Shown: positions 36,833 to 46,470 of the stretch, piece by piece | Layout of the letters: every line of letters begins with the position of its first letter | Position numbering within the stretch: the stretch's first letter is position 1 | Origin: Paenibacillus algorifonticola | GTDB taxonomy: Bacteria > Bacillota > Bacilli > Paenibacillales > Paenibacillaceae | Direction: 5' to 3' | DNA: 64,000 bases | Assembly (NCBI RefSeq): GCF_000971975.1 | Contig: NZ_KQ040779.1 | Coordinates: 170,757 to 234,756, forward strand | Program-made: the position numbers and the translations under genes | The notes under the pieces: generated by a model | What the model saw: only the letters and a program-made list of their open reading frames with translations | The model's database searches: none | Told to the model about the DNA's origin: nothing

Positions 36833-37746
36833 AGGCTGCGCTCCTTCCCTGTCAATTCTAGAAATAGGCTCTCCAAGCTTTTTTTATGCTCTACAATGCG
36901 CAGCACGTCGATATCTGCTGCAAGCAGCTCCCTATTGATTCGCGCTACCTGAGCATCTGTCAGATGGCTTAACCGCAGGAAGCCATCCTGTAAAATCGGC
37001 GTAAGGCCTTGGGCAGCGAGCAGCGAATGCGCCATCGGATTCCGGCTCGTCTTAATGGCAATCGTCGGATGGCTTTCATTTCGAAGCCGATCCAGCTTGC
37101 CTTGGAACAGCATTTTGCCCTGATGGATAATGCCTACCGAAGTGGCGATCTGTTCGATCTCCGACAATAGATGGCTGGATATCAGTACTGTCATTCCTAG
37201 TCGCTGCGGCAGAGATTTAATCAGCTCGCGGATTTCACCGATACCTGCCGGATCGAGCCCATTCGTCGGCTCATCCAGCACCAGCAGCTTAGGCGAAGCG
37301 AGCAGTGCCATCGCGATGCCTAAACGCTGCTTCATGCCCAACGAATACTGCGATACTTTTTTATTTTGCTGCTGCTCCAGCCGGACGATTTTCAGCGCTT
37401 CCCGCACATGGCTGCCAGGCACATTCCGCAGCCGCTGCACGACGCGCATGTTTTCCAGACCAGTCAGATGACCGTAGTAGGAAGGCGATTCAATCAGAGA
37501 GCCCGTTTGGCTTAAAATAAGACGGCGGTGCTTGGCCAGCTCCTTGCCGAATACGGTTACGCTGCCCTCCGTCGGCTGAGCGAGCCCTAGAATCATTTTT
37601 AACGTCGTCGATTTCCCGGCTCCATTCGGTCCAAGAAAGCCATAAATCTCTCCTTCTTCCACCAATAAATCGATGTTTTCGACCGAATAGCTGCTGCCGT
37701 ACCGTTTGGACAGACCGCGGGTAGATACTATCGCCTGCATCGTCAT
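36829..37746 (-). CDS. ABC transporter ATPase, BcrA/NisF-like
   Basis: 305 residues. Walker A GPNGAGKST, Q-loop SQTG, signature YSLGMKQRLGIA, Walker B LLVLDEPTNGLDPAG and switch His in ISSHLLSEI are intact. The C-terminal 80 residues form the typical extension of bacitracin/lantibiotic transporters. It faces a response regulator/kinase pair 156 bases away, the usual arrangement for antimicrobial-peptide sensing and detoxification, and is probably induced by that system. Confidence 0.93.
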   Translation of the reverse strand: MTMQAIVSTRGLSKRYGSSYSVENIDLLVEEGEIYGFLGPNGAGKSTTLKMILGLAQPTEGSVTVFGKELAKHRRLILSQTGSLIESPSYYGHLTGLENMRVVQRLRNVPGSHVREALKIVRLEQQQNKKVSQYSLGMKQRLGIAMALLASPKLLVLDEPTNGLDPAGIGEIRELIKSLPQRLGMTVLISSHLLSEIEQIATSVGIIHQGKMLFQGKLDRLRNESHPTIAIKTSRNPMAHSLLAAQGLTPILQDGFLRLSHLTDAQVARINRELLAADIDVLRIVEHKKSLESLFLELTGKERSL

Positions 37747-37901
37747 TCACTCCAATCTTGATTTTGTGAATCAAGCATAGCGGCGCCGCCTTGCTGTAAA
37801 CTGAAGCTAACCTTACGTCAGCCTTAAATCGGGCCAATGACTGCCCTTCACGCTCCAAAACCAGCAAAAGCAAGGTATACTGAAAATGGGTGATCAAATA
37901 T

Positions 37902-38615
37902 ATGGAAGACTTAAAACATAAAAAACTGCTCATCGTCGATGATGAGTACGATTTAAGGGAAATGGTCGAAGGTTTTTTACGCAAAGAAGGCTTTACCCGC
38001 ATTTTCCAAGCAGCTACCTGCGTAGAGGCACAACGTATCATACGGTCGGCTAAACCGGACCTCGTCATTTTGGATATTATGCTGCCTGACGGGGACGGCT
38101 TCTCTCTGCTCAAGTCGCTGCGGCAGTTCTCAAGCGTTCCTGTGCTTTTTCTATCTGCCAGAGGAGAGGATGAGGATCGCTTGCTTGGTCTTGGGCTAGG
38201 CGCTGACGATTATATGGTGAAGCCCTTTTTGCCGCGTGAGCTGCTGCTGCGTTTGAGCGCGATTTTACGGCGAGTATATGCACCATTCCGCCAGGAGCAG
38301 CGCCCTATTTTTCAATTGGGCCGCCGTGTCATTGATTTGGAAAGCGGCATTGTGCGTACGCCCAGCGAGGACGTTTCTTTAACCGCCAAGGAGCTTGTCC
38401 TTCTAACCAAGTTTTATGAAAATCGGAACCGGATTGTGACCAATGATGCCCTTTGCCAAGCAGCGTGGAGCGATGATTATTACGGCTATGAAAATACATT
38501 AATGGTCCATATTCGCCGCATTCGCGAAAAAATAGAAGAGCTGCCCTCCAATCCCGAGCATCTGCTGACCGTTCGCGGCTTGGGGTACAAGCTGCTGGTC
38601 AAGGGGGAGGAATAA
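37902..38615 (+). CDS. OmpR-family response regulator
   Basis: About 237 residues. Receiver domain with acidic pair DDEYD, phospho-acceptor Asp in PDLVILDIMLPDGDG and Lys in DDYMVKPF; C-terminal winged helix (LTAKELVLLTKFYENRNRIVTNDALCQAAW, YENTLMVHIRRIREKIE). ATG 37902 is chosen with GGTGAT upstream over the GTG at 37890. Its stop overlaps the kinase start. Likely activates the adjacent divergent ABC operon in response to peptide antibiotics. Confidence 0.93.
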   Translation: MEDLKHKKLLIVDDEYDLREMVEGFLRKEGFTRIFQAATCVEAQRIIRSAKPDLVILDIMLPDGDGFSLLKSLRQFSSVPVLFLSARGEDEDRLLGLGLGADDYMVKPFLPRELLLRLSAILRRVYAPFRQEQRPIFQLGRRVIDLESGIVRTPSEDVSLTAKELVLLTKFYENRNRIVTNDALCQAAWSDDYYGYENTLMVHIRRIREKIEELPSNPEHLLTVRGLGYKLLVKGEE

Positions 38616-40003
38616 TGGGAGGCACCGTACGTATTTTAAACCGTTTTATTGGGGCGACGATGCTAATCTCGCTTTCTTTGCTCGTGCTTAACTTTTTGCT
38701 GCTGCTCATCTGGGTTCGTACAGGGACGGTCGAGGGGAATTCGCCAGCCGCGGTTGTGCGGCATACTGCCGAAGGATTGCACGCTGCGAATGAGGGATAC
38801 GTTCTTGAAGCAGAGACGGAGGCACTGCTGGATGACCAGCAGGTGTGGGCGATGTTAATTGGCTCGGCAGGGCAGGTTACGTGGGAGCACAGCTTGCCAG
38901 ACGAGCTTCCAGCCCACTATAGCTTGACTGATGTCGCGAAATTTTCAATGAGCTACTTAATGGATTATCCCGTATTTGTGTGGGAGCATGCAGAAGGACT
39001 TATGGTAATCGGCTATCCGAAGGACAGCCTTGTCAAATACCAGCATATATTGCCGACCGACTGGGTCAAAAATTTGCCGCTGCGCGCACTGCTCCTTCTC
39101 ATCGGGAACCTTGTGCTGGTGCTGATTGTAGCCCTGATAATCGGCTCTCGGCTCCTGCTTTCCATCCGTCCGCTGACGCAGGGCATTCAGGCGCTTGCCG
39201 CTGATCGGGAAGTGCAGCTTGAGCCCAAGGGAATGCTCGCCGACCTTGCCCAGTCTGTCAACCATGCCTCATCGCTGCTGCATCAGAAAAATGCTTCGCT
39301 CAAAAGCAGAGATGAAGCGCGATCCAACTGGATTGCTGGCATTTCCCATGACATTCGCACCCCGCTTTCCATGGTGCTCGGCTATGCCAGCGAGCTGGAG
39401 GAGCATCACGAAATTCCGCCGTTGCAGCGAAAGCACGCAGGTATTATCCGCTATCAAGCAGAGAAGCTGCGTACCTTAGTAAGTGACTTGAATCTCGTGT
39501 CCATGCTGGAGTATGAAATGCAGCCGCTCACTCCGAAGGCTTTACGGCTCGCAGCACTGACTCGCCAGGTGGCATCAGATATTCTTAATGCGGGGCTTGA
39601 GCCAAGCTTTACGCTCGAAATGGACGACATAAACGAAACTGCTCAAATATACGGGGATGAGCGACTGCTGCTGCGTGCCATGACCAATCTCGTCCACAAT
39701 GCCATCCGCCATAATCCACAGGGATGTGACATCAGGCTGCGAGTAGATCTTGCAGAGGAGAAGCATACGTGCCGCTTCATCGTATTAGACAATGGCCGAG
39801 GCATCCCGCCGGAAGAGCTGGCCGATGTGCTGGAGCTGCCTTTTTCCGCGAATCGAAAGTATGCCAGGCCTTCCGGACATGGTCTCGGGCTGCCGATGGC
39901 TTCCCGAATTGCCAAAGCCCATCGCGGGCGGCTAATGTTAACAAACGGGCCAGCAGCCGGACTCACTGCCGAGCTTGAGCTGCCTTGCTTGGAAGCGCGA
40001 TAA
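38615..40003 (+). CDS. Sensor histidine kinase, partner of the regulator
   Basis: 462 residues. Span 1 at about 12-35, extracytoplasmic region of about 110 residues, span 2 at about 150-172, HAMP-like linker, HisKA with GISHDIRTPLSMVLGYASELEE, and HATPase with NLVHNAIRHNP, DNGRGIP and GHGLGLPM. The large external loop indicates direct sensing rather than the short-loop BceS-type kinase. Translationally coupled to the regulator. Resembles CprK/NsaS-like peptide sensors in context. Confidence 0.9.
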   Translation: MGGTVRILNRFIGATMLISLSLLVLNFLLLLIWVRTGTVEGNSPAAVVRHTAEGLHAANEGYVLEAETEALLDDQQVWAMLIGSAGQVTWEHSLPDELPAHYSLTDVAKFSMSYLMDYPVFVWEHAEGLMVIGYPKDSLVKYQHILPTDWVKNLPLRALLLLIGNLVLVLIVALIIGSRLLLSIRPLTQGIQALAADREVQLEPKGMLADLAQSVNHASSLLHQKNASLKSRDEARSNWIAGISHDIRTPLSMVLGYASELEEHHEIPPLQRKHAGIIRYQAEKLRTLVSDLNLVSMLEYEMQPLTPKALRLAALTRQVASDILNAGLEPSFTLEMDDINETAQIYGDERLLLRAMTNLVHNAIRHNPQGCDIRLRVDLAEEKHTCRFIVLDNGRGIPPEELADVLELPFSANRKYARPSGHGLGLPMASRIAKAHRGRLMLTNGPAAGLTAELELPCLEAR

Positions 40004-40216
40004 GCGGTTATTTGCTATGAAGACCCTAGAGAGAGAGTATGTGTGTGTATATGTATGAAAACGTAGGCGAGGGCCAACTCCTGATCGAATTTAGCATCTA
40101 ACTTTTGCGTCTAACGTATGCGCTCTTCTACTGGGAATGTCATCCCTCATGAATGTGAAACTACTTTTGGAAAAGCAGCTTCATGCTTTTCGTTTCAGGG
40201 GCTAAAGAGCTACTCC

Positions 40217-40366
40217 CTGCATTTGGATCGACTTGGCGGACACAGCAGCAGCTATTTTAGCAAAATCATGGGTTATGGCACCTTATGCGGACTCAGGAGC
40301 AGCTAATGCGCTGCTTTTCACCATTTTGATGGGATAATGAGGGCAATAGCGGATTTCCTGTCCGCT
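40217..40366. repeat. Dispersed repeat, copy 1 (interrupted by the transposon)
   Basis: About 150 bp sharing blocks such as GGACACAGCAGC, GGGTTATGGCAC, TGCGGACTCAGGAGC and GCGGATTTCCTGT with 63795-63944. The similarity ends where the mobile element begins. The rest of 40004-40216 contains no supported gene. Confidence 0.75.
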
Positions 40367-40410
40367 TAGGCACACTCAAAAAAATAGTAGACCAATTCAA
40401 TCAAACGAGG

Positions 40411-40806
40411 GCAGTTCTTCCTCCGTATAGCCCTTCTCGCGAATCAGCAATTCGCGAATGGCTTTGACCGTCAGACGGGTATAGAGTCGCTCTGTTTTGA
40501 AGCTCGGATCGGTTTGGCTCTGGCTGTCCATGACGGCTCGGATGTCTTCGAGTAAGTGGGGGAGTTTCTAACCCGGTGGCGTCCCCGATCCCCGTATCAA
40601 TCTTGAACCGCCGTACCCACTTCCAGTTTGCGCAACCTTTTGCGAATGGTATTCCGGCTGACCTGGCAGACTTGAGCTACAAGCTCTGTCCGCCTCTGCC
40701 GAGCCATTCGGCGGTTTTCGCGAGCACACTCCGCTTCTGAGCTCAGCTGAGCAGACAGACCACTTCATACAAAATCTCTTTGCCTTTTTCAAAGAATTGG
40801 CGCATC
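40411..40806 (-). pseudogene. Degraded transposase N-terminal part
   Basis: Read leftward in shifting frames: MMRQFFEKGKEILYEVV, then an HTH-like ARQRRTELVAQVCQVSRNTIRKRL, then DIRAVMDSQSQTDPSF, TERLYTRLTVKAIRELLI and EKGYTEEELPSFD before the stop at the terminal repeat. The wording resembles the N-terminal region of ISAzo13-like transposases, but the catalytic part is gone and several frameshifts separate the pieces. Family assignment is tentative. Confidence 0.6.
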
Positions 40807-40825
40807 ATCGAATTACATCCTTCGT

Positions 40826-40968
40826 TCGGTTAATTTGTTTCTCGCAGAAACCTATTTAACCCGATGTCGAAGGAATTTTCTATACCTTTTTTGCTGCTTT
40901 GCCTATTTTTCTTCATCCATTCATTCACGGACTTGTTTTGGTCTGTTTTTTCTTTCATGTGCTTTATA
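40826..40968. repeat. Inner inverted repeat, left arm
   Basis: About 143 bp from CGGTTAATTTGTTTCTCGCA to CTTTCATGTGCTTTATA, matching 43135-43279 in reverse with only about ten differences. It brackets the MFS and GntR genes. Confidence 0.9.
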
Positions 40969-42172
40969 CCGTGCGATTTCTGGAGGCGCCCAAGCCGGAC
41001 AGGAGCAGCAGAGTGCTAACGACAAGCAGCAGCAACAGCGGGGGCTTCCAGCTTGCCGTGATATCATGAAGCAAACCGAACAAGATCGGTCCGGTTGCCG
41101 CCAGCAAATATCCAACCGATTGCGACATGCCGGAAAGAGAAGCGGAATCGAAGGCATCTTTCGTTCGCAAGCTTAAAAAGATCATGGCCAAGCTGAACGC
41201 ACATCCCCCGCCAATTCCGAGTAAAACGGTCCACAACGATATGAACGCATTTCCTCCGAAATAAAGACCTCCCAATGAAACAAACAACAGAACGGTCATG
41301 ATGATGACCAGCAAACGTTGGTTCTTCATGCGTCCCGCCACGATCGGCACAATGAACGCTACGGGCAGCGCAGCAATCTGAAACAGCGACAGCATCCAAC
41401 CGCCGCTGTCTTCATTCAAGCCCCGGCTTGTCATGATTTCAGGCAGCCAAGCGATCAACACATAGAACAAGAGAGACTGCATCCCCATAAAAATCGTAAC
41501 CATCCATGCCAGTGGCGAACGCCACAGACTTCGGCGCTTCGACGCACTGCTCGTCGCTGCCCTGGCAGACGCCCGACTCGCACGAGCTTGAGGCAACCAG
41601 AACAGCGCGACCAACAGAACGAGTATGCCCCAAATGCCGAGCGCGCCATTCCAGCCGAAACCGAGGTCGCGGGCGACCGGAACACTGACACCGGATGCGA
41701 TCGCCCCGCATAAATTCATTGACACGGAGTACACGCCGGTCATGAGGCCGACTTGATGAGCAAAATCCCGTTTGACCACACTTGGAATGAGCACGTTGCA
41801 CGCCGCAATCGCCAGCCCAATCAAAGCAGTGCCTGCAAACAAAGAAGCGGTTGCGGTCAACGAACGGATCGCGATACCCGCCATGAGTAAAACCAGCGCA
41901 TAAAGCAGGGTCCGCTCCACCCCGAAGCGGCGTGCCAGAATGGGTGCGAACGGTGAGAGCAGCGCGAAAGCAAGCAACGGCAGTGTAGTGAGCAGACCTG
42001 CCGCAGCATTCGACAGTCCGAGGGATTCGCGAATCGAGCCGACCAATGGGCCTACCGACGTTAGCGGCGACCGCATGGTCAGTGCGATCAGGACGATGCC
42101 GAGGATGGTCGGCCAACCCAACGACAACGACTTCTTCGCCATCGTTGACTTCGTATCGCTTGGTGCGCTCAT
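40964..42172 (-). CDS. CynX/NimT-family MFS transporter
   Basis: 402 residues, twelve spans. The N-terminal block ILGIVLIALTMRSPLTSVGPLVGSIRESLGLSNAAAGLLTTLPLLAFALLSPFAP is characteristic of CynX/NimT (cyanate or 2-nitroimidazole transporters; YycB in Bacillus). The C-terminus touches the inner inverted repeat. It overlaps the upstream regulator gene by four bases, so the two are coupled. GC content is higher than in the surrounding element ends. Substrate unknown; export of a small acid or drug is likely. Confidence 0.88.
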   Translation of the reverse strand: MSAPSDTKSTMAKKSLSLGWPTILGIVLIALTMRSPLTSVGPLVGSIRESLGLSNAAAGLLTTLPLLAFALLSPFAPILARRFGVERTLLYALVLLMAGIAIRSLTATASLFAGTALIGLAIAACNVLIPSVVKRDFAHQVGLMTGVYSVSMNLCGAIASGVSVPVARDLGFGWNGALGIWGILVLLVALFWLPQARASRASARAATSSASKRRSLWRSPLAWMVTIFMGMQSLLFYVLIAWLPEIMTSRGLNEDSGGWMLSLFQIAALPVAFIVPIVAGRMKNQRLLVIIMTVLLFVSLGGLYFGGNAFISLWTVLLGIGGGCAFSLAMIFLSLRTKDAFDSASLSGMSQSVGYLLAATGPILFGLLHDITASWKPPLLLLLVVSTLLLLSGLGASRNRTV

Positions 42173-42861
42173 AGCTGCTCGCCTCCCTTAACCTCAAGAA
42201 CAGCTTTCGATTCCGCAATATAACGGTGAACCGTTGCCACGGCACGATCGGCGTCTTGATCGACAATCGCTTCGACCAGTTGCCGGTGCATCTCCAAGAA
42301 ATCCGCATTGGCTTCATAACGAGTCAAGCTTGTAATCGAATCTTGTGACGCGTCCGCGATATGGTTGTATAATTCAATCAAGATTTCATTATGAGACGCC
42401 GCGATGATGCCTTGGTGAAGACGGATATCCTCCGTAACAATGCCATCCATGTCACCGCGTGCTGCCGCCCCCTCCCAGCGTTCCAGTTGGAGAAGAAGCT
42501 CTCGCGCCTCGTCGTCCGTTCTGCGCTGTGCAGCCAGATGGGCTCCCTCGCGCTCGAGTGCATGCCGGACTTCCAACGTCTGCAGCATATCGGAGCGCAT
42601 GATTCGTTTTTGCAGTACGACTCCCAGCGCGCTCGAAGAGCAGACGTACGTTCCGTCCCCTTGCTTCGTCTTCAAGAGTCCCGCGTGGATCAACGCCCGA
42701 ATGGCTTCCCTCAATGTATTTCGGCTAACATTCAACTCGACCATCAACTCCGGCTCGGCCGGAATACGCATCCCGACAGCCCACTTGCCGGATTCGATCT
42801 GTCTTTCCATTTGCAATGCGACTTGCTCGACCAGCGTCAGCCGATTTGTTTTCTGAAGCAT
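42169..42861 (-). CDS. FadR/GntR-family transcriptional regulator
   Basis: 230 residues. N-terminal winged helix (LVEQVALQMERQIESGKWAVGMRIPAEPELMVELNVSRNTLREAIRALIHAGLLKTKQGDGTYV), then an all-helical FCD effector domain with metal-binding type residues (RHALEREGAHLAAQ, DIRLHQGIIAASHN, MHRQLVEAI). Coupled to the CynX-like transporter, which it probably regulates in response to a carboxylate ligand. Carried inside the mobile element. Confidence 0.93.
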   Translation of the reverse strand: MLQKTNRLTLVEQVALQMERQIESGKWAVGMRIPAEPELMVELNVSRNTLREAIRALIHAGLLKTKQGDGTYVCSSSALGVVLQKRIMRSDMLQTLEVRHALEREGAHLAAQRRTDDEARELLLQLERWEGAAARGDMDGIVTEDIRLHQGIIAASHNEILIELYNHIADASQDSITSLTRYEANADFLEMHRQLVEAIVDQDADRAVATVHRYIAESKAVLEVKGGEQL

Positions 42862-43134
42862 ACGTCAGTCCTCATTTCATCTATTTATCAAACATAGGAT
42901 GTTTGGTTAATTGGTATTTTAACATACTTACATCGTGCAGACAACTCCTTGCCTAAAAAACCAAGCTTCGATATATTGATTTCAAATGCGTCCGACCGAT
43001 TCCGGTTATGCTCCTGACGGCGAAAACGTATGCCTCCGACAAGATCCTCGGACTTCAACTGAAATCCTATTTATCGAGGAGTTTAGACGGTGTGTATACG
43101 GACATGGAGAAGAGTTTGGTATGTGCCGATTTCG

Positions 43135-43279
43135 TATAAGGCACATGAAAGAAAAACAGACCAAAACAGGTCCGTGAATGAATGAATGAAGAAAAATAGG
43201 CAGAGCAGCAAAAAAAGGTATAGAAAATTCCTGCGATATCGGGTTAAATAGGTTTCTGCGAGAAACAAATTAACCGAGC
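43135..43279. repeat. Inner inverted repeat, right arm
   Basis: Reverse complement of 40826-40968 with about ten differences. A reading frame across it is matched on the left arm but has no protein-like features. Confidence 0.9.
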
Positions 43280-43453
43280 GACGACCAGAAACAGGCAAGG
43301 ATCTTGTTCAAATGGAAATAAGTACTTTGGAAACGGATTGTGGGATAAGGCGAGTTCTGCCCAAAACCAGCATCATCGCCTGGTTTATCCGCTCCATTCC
43401 CCTCTCACCTCGTTTGATTGAATTGGTCTACTATTTTTTTTGAGTGTGCCTTA

Positions 43454-43884
43454 TAGCTTGAAATCGAATGAAAAGCCAAAATAGCGGAACCTCAGTAAGC
43501 CAAAAAAGGAATGAGCGTCCCGGGCTATGTGATCTTAGCAACAGTTGCCTCAGCAAGTCTCAGCAACAGCGGTCTCGGCAACAATCGCATTCTGCGGTAC
43601 CTCGCCCTTGAATCGTCAGATGAGATTAGACTCGAATAAGCGCTAAGCAAGGAGCAGCAGGCCGAGTTCATATTGCATACACGCCCTAGTAAAATTATAA
43701 TTCTATTATTTTCTACCGTTACCAATCCTCATTTAATGTCGTATAACTCTTTAGATTGCTTCGCTGCCTGAATATATGCTGTCGAAATGAATCATTATTT
43801 CGTTAAACTTGTCTGGCCAATCTAGCAAATGGGCAAAAAAGAAGCTACACTAAAGCTATCGCATTATCAGAGGAGGGATCAACG
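43454..43884. other. Intergenic region right of the transposon
   Basis: No supported gene. 43454-43500 (AAAATAGCGGAACCTCAG) probably continues the dispersed repeat cut by the transposon. 43530-43590 has short GGCAACA/CAGCAACAG reiterations. The end carries the GAGGAGGG ribosome site of the next gene. Confidence 0.5.
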
Positions 43885-44358
43885 TTGCCAAAAGCGCCAT
43901 TCCTTGTTTCGACTCTATTATTCATGTCCTTGCTATTTCTGTTATTTCCACATCAGGTTGCCGAAGCAGGCATGTGGAGCAACATAAAGGGCATTTTCTC
44001 CGCCCCCGAAAAAATCGACGCGCTGGAGCAGCAATATATGGATGCCAAGCAGCAGCTTGATGCACAGAAGGAGCAGCTCACAGAGACGCTGCAAAGCGCA
44101 GAGCAATACGCTGCTAGGCAAGAGGAGCTCATGCAGCAGAACGAGCAGTTCCGCAAAACCAATGAGCAGCTAATGGAACAGAACAACACGCTTATTCAAG
44201 AAATGGAGCAAATGAAGCAAAAGCAAGCCAGCTTTACGCAAAAGCTCATCAATACGGCACTCATCATTATGATTTTGATTTTCGCCTATATTCTTTCCCT
44301 GCGCGTATGGCGCTATCTCGTTTGGCGCAAGCAGAAGCATGCCAGCAGAGGAGTGTAG
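43885..44358 (+). CDS. Coiled-coil membrane protein
   Basis: 157 residues. A signal peptide or first span (LVSTLLFMSLLFLLFPHQVAEAG) is followed by a long Gln/Glu/Lys coiled coil (about 50-125, ALEQQYMDAKQQLDAQKEQLTETL) and a second span near 127-147 (LINTALIIMILIFAYILSL) with a basic cytosolic tail. TTG 43885 has GAGGAGG upstream. Four bases before the AIM24 gene, so probably its membrane partner. No named family recognised. Confidence 0.8.
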   Translation: MPKAPFLVSTLLFMSLLFLLFPHQVAEAGMWSNIKGIFSAPEKIDALEQQYMDAKQQLDAQKEQLTETLQSAEQYAARQEELMQQNEQFRKTNEQLMEQNNTLIQEMEQMKQKQASFTQKLINTALIIMILIFAYILSLRVWRYLVWRKQKHASRGV

Positions 44359-44361
44359 TCG

Positions 44362-45051
44362 ATGAAAGCAACCTCCCCCGCGCCGATTGGACATGTGAAG
44401 GTGACGCTTGATGATGCGGACAGGCTCCATGTGCTGCATCCGGGAGCAATTATTGCTTACCAAGGCGCACCGCAGCAGCGCGAGGATCGCTTCATGAATT
44501 TGGCAGGCGTTTATCGCAAAAAGAAATGGGTGCGCGCCCTGCTGAGCGGCCCATCCGAATTTATTATCGGCTTGCCGCCGGGCTGCTCGCTGGAGACGAT
44601 TACCATTGGACCGGAAAGCGATTTGCTGTTCGACTACCGCCACGTGCTCTACTTCACCGACGGCATGCAGCTCAAAAGCGTCATTCAGAAAATGAAAAAT
44701 GTATGGATCACCCGCGAGCTGGTGCGGATGCGTTTCTCCGGCCCCGGCGAGCTTGGTGTCATCACAAGCGGCGATATTGCGGTGCTCCAGCTGGACAAGG
44801 AGCGCCCGCTTTTTGTAAATACTAGCTCGCTCGTCGCTTATCCCGCGAATGCGAGCATCCAGCTAGCCGTCTACGGCAATCAGCTGGCGAGCCAGAACAT
44901 GAACGTCCAGTGGAAAATAACCGGCAGCGGCCCTGTCCTTATTCAGACCGGCTCGCATGGGAAAGACCTGGAGCATCCATTGCAAAATGACGGATTTTTC
45001 AAGCGTTTGCTGCGTGAAGTGCTGCCGTTTGGCAGCGTGTATATTAAATAG
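44362..45051 (+). CDS. AIM24-family protein
   Basis: 229 residues of all-beta AIM24 (TIGR00266-like) type: VTLDDADRLHVLHPGAIIAYQGAP, LSGPSEFIIGLPPGCSLETITIG, RMRFSGPGELGVITSGDIAVLQLDKERPLFVNTSSLVAYP. No membrane span. The bacterial function is unknown; the name comes from a yeast mitochondrial protein. Cotranscribed with the coiled-coil protein and terminated by the hairpin at 45068. Confidence 0.85.
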   Translation: MKATSPAPIGHVKVTLDDADRLHVLHPGAIIAYQGAPQQREDRFMNLAGVYRKKKWVRALLSGPSEFIIGLPPGCSLETITIGPESDLLFDYRHVLYFTDGMQLKSVIQKMKNVWITRELVRMRFSGPGELGVITSGDIAVLQLDKERPLFVNTSSLVAYPANASIQLAVYGNQLASQNMNVQWKITGSGPVLIQTGSHGKDLEHPLQNDGFFKRLLREVLPFGSVYIK

Positions 45052-45067
45052 TAAAAGGGCATTGCAA

Positions 45068-45115
45068 AAAACACCCGAAAATCGCTGTTCTAGCGGATTT
45101 TCGGGTGTTTTTTGG
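45068..45115 (+). terminator. Strong terminator after the AIM24 gene
   Basis: Perfect 18-base arms, AAAAAACACCCGAAAATC pairing with GATTTTCGGGTGTTTTTT. Confidence 0.93.
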
Positions 45116-45225
45116 ATTAAAGGCGCTCCGTTTTTTCAAGAGAGGTAGGAGCGTAAGGTTCTGATCGTTGGAATCGGAAGAAGATATAGATTAAAAATAA
45201 TCATACTTTTTGCATACTATATGCG

Positions 45226-46470
45226 GTTTCAATCTACGCACTCCATACGGAGTGCGACATCATGCTGCGAAGGCTTGAGGCTACAATGTTTCAATCCACG
45301 CACTCCATACGGAGTGCGACGTGTCTAACACGGCATCAAACTGGACTGTGTATGTTTCAATCCACGCACTCCATACGGAGTGCGACTCCATGTCACATAC
45401 CTCCATTATAATTAGGAAAATTAGTTTCAATCCACGCACTCCATACGGAGTGCGACGAACAAAAATAAATTATTCTAATTGGAGGAAATGTTTCAATCCA
45501 CGCACTCCATACGGAGTGCGACGTCGCGTTTGTCAACTGTTGGTTATAACTTATTCGGTTTCAATCCACGCACTCCGTACGGAGTGCGACTCAGCCACGC
45601 TTCTCTATCACTTTCCCAGCGTCGTTTCAATCCACGCACTCCGTACGGAGTGCGACCGATGAATAAATTCGCCAGTCTTGCGCGTTATCTGTTTCAATCC
45701 ACGCACTCCGTACGGAGTGCGACGGACTTTTTACAAGAGTCTATATCCCACTATCAAAGTTTCAATCCACGCACTCCATACGGAGTGCGACTAGCGTCCG
45801 TACATTGCGAGATGCCGTCGCATTAACAGTTTCAATCCACGCACTCCATACGGAGTGCGACAGGAAGCTAAGGGGATTATGCAAGCTGCTGAACCAGTTT
45901 CAATCCACGCACTCCATACGGAGTGCGACCATGAGGCTGGCTTGGCTGCTCCAGCAGGGCACTGGTTTCAATCCACGCACTCCATACGGAGTGCGACTGC
46001 CTAAGCTGGTAAGCACTCATAACTCTTATCAGTTTCAATCCACGCACTCCATACGGAGTGCGACGCGAAGCTGGCAAGAAGGGACGACGCGAAATGACTG
46101 TTTCAATCCACGCACTCCATACGGAGTGCGACTTGATGTTTTCTTGGAGGACGTTACGGCGATAATGTTTCAATCCACGCACTCCATACGGAGTGCGACG
46201 AAATGCTGTTTGACGAAGCCATGACGTATTGGGATGTTTCAATCCACGCACTCCATACGGAGTGCGACTCAGATATCTGTTGCAGCGTGTCCGTCTGATC
46301 CTGTTTCAATCCACGCACTCCATACGGAGTGCGACCTCCACTCGATGCAAGAGCCAAAGCACCGCCAGCTGTTTCAATCCACGCACTCCATACGGAGTGC
46401 GACCTAACTTGCAAGCCAAGCTTCCGACGGAACAGATGTTTCAATCCACGCACTCCATACGGAGTGCGAC
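45226..46470 (-). CRISPR. CRISPR array 1, 19 repeats and 18 spacers, type I-C-like
   Basis: Nineteen 33-base repeats (first copy 45226-45258, last 46438-46470). Spacers are 33-37 bases except the 29-base one next to the degenerate copy at 45226. Repeats 6-8 have CCGTACGG instead of CCATACGG. The repeat ends GTGGATTGAAAC when read leftward, the usual type I-C orientation, and the leader lies to the right, so transcription is leftward and 46438 is the newest end. No cas genes lie nearby. Confidence 0.98.

Larger units (their letters stand above)
40369..43450. mobile_element. Transposon-like element with 42-43 bp terminal inverted repeats and TTA duplication
   Basis: Left end 40369-40410 starts GGCACACTC and its near-exact complement is at 43408-43450 (one A more in the A-run). 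Outside both ends is TTA (40366-40368 and 43451-43453), a three-base target duplication. The interior holds a broken transposase next to the left end, and an MFS and a GntR-family gene within a second, inner pair of inverted repeats. Insertion hit a copy of the dispersed repeat. The transposase gene is incomplete, so the element is probably not autonomous. Confidence 0.8.

Noticed and set aside
43083..43298. Frame in the right inner inverted repeat, matched on the left arm at 40835-41176
   Set aside because: Shared only because the arms are repeats; no start signal and many aromatic, low-complexity residues.
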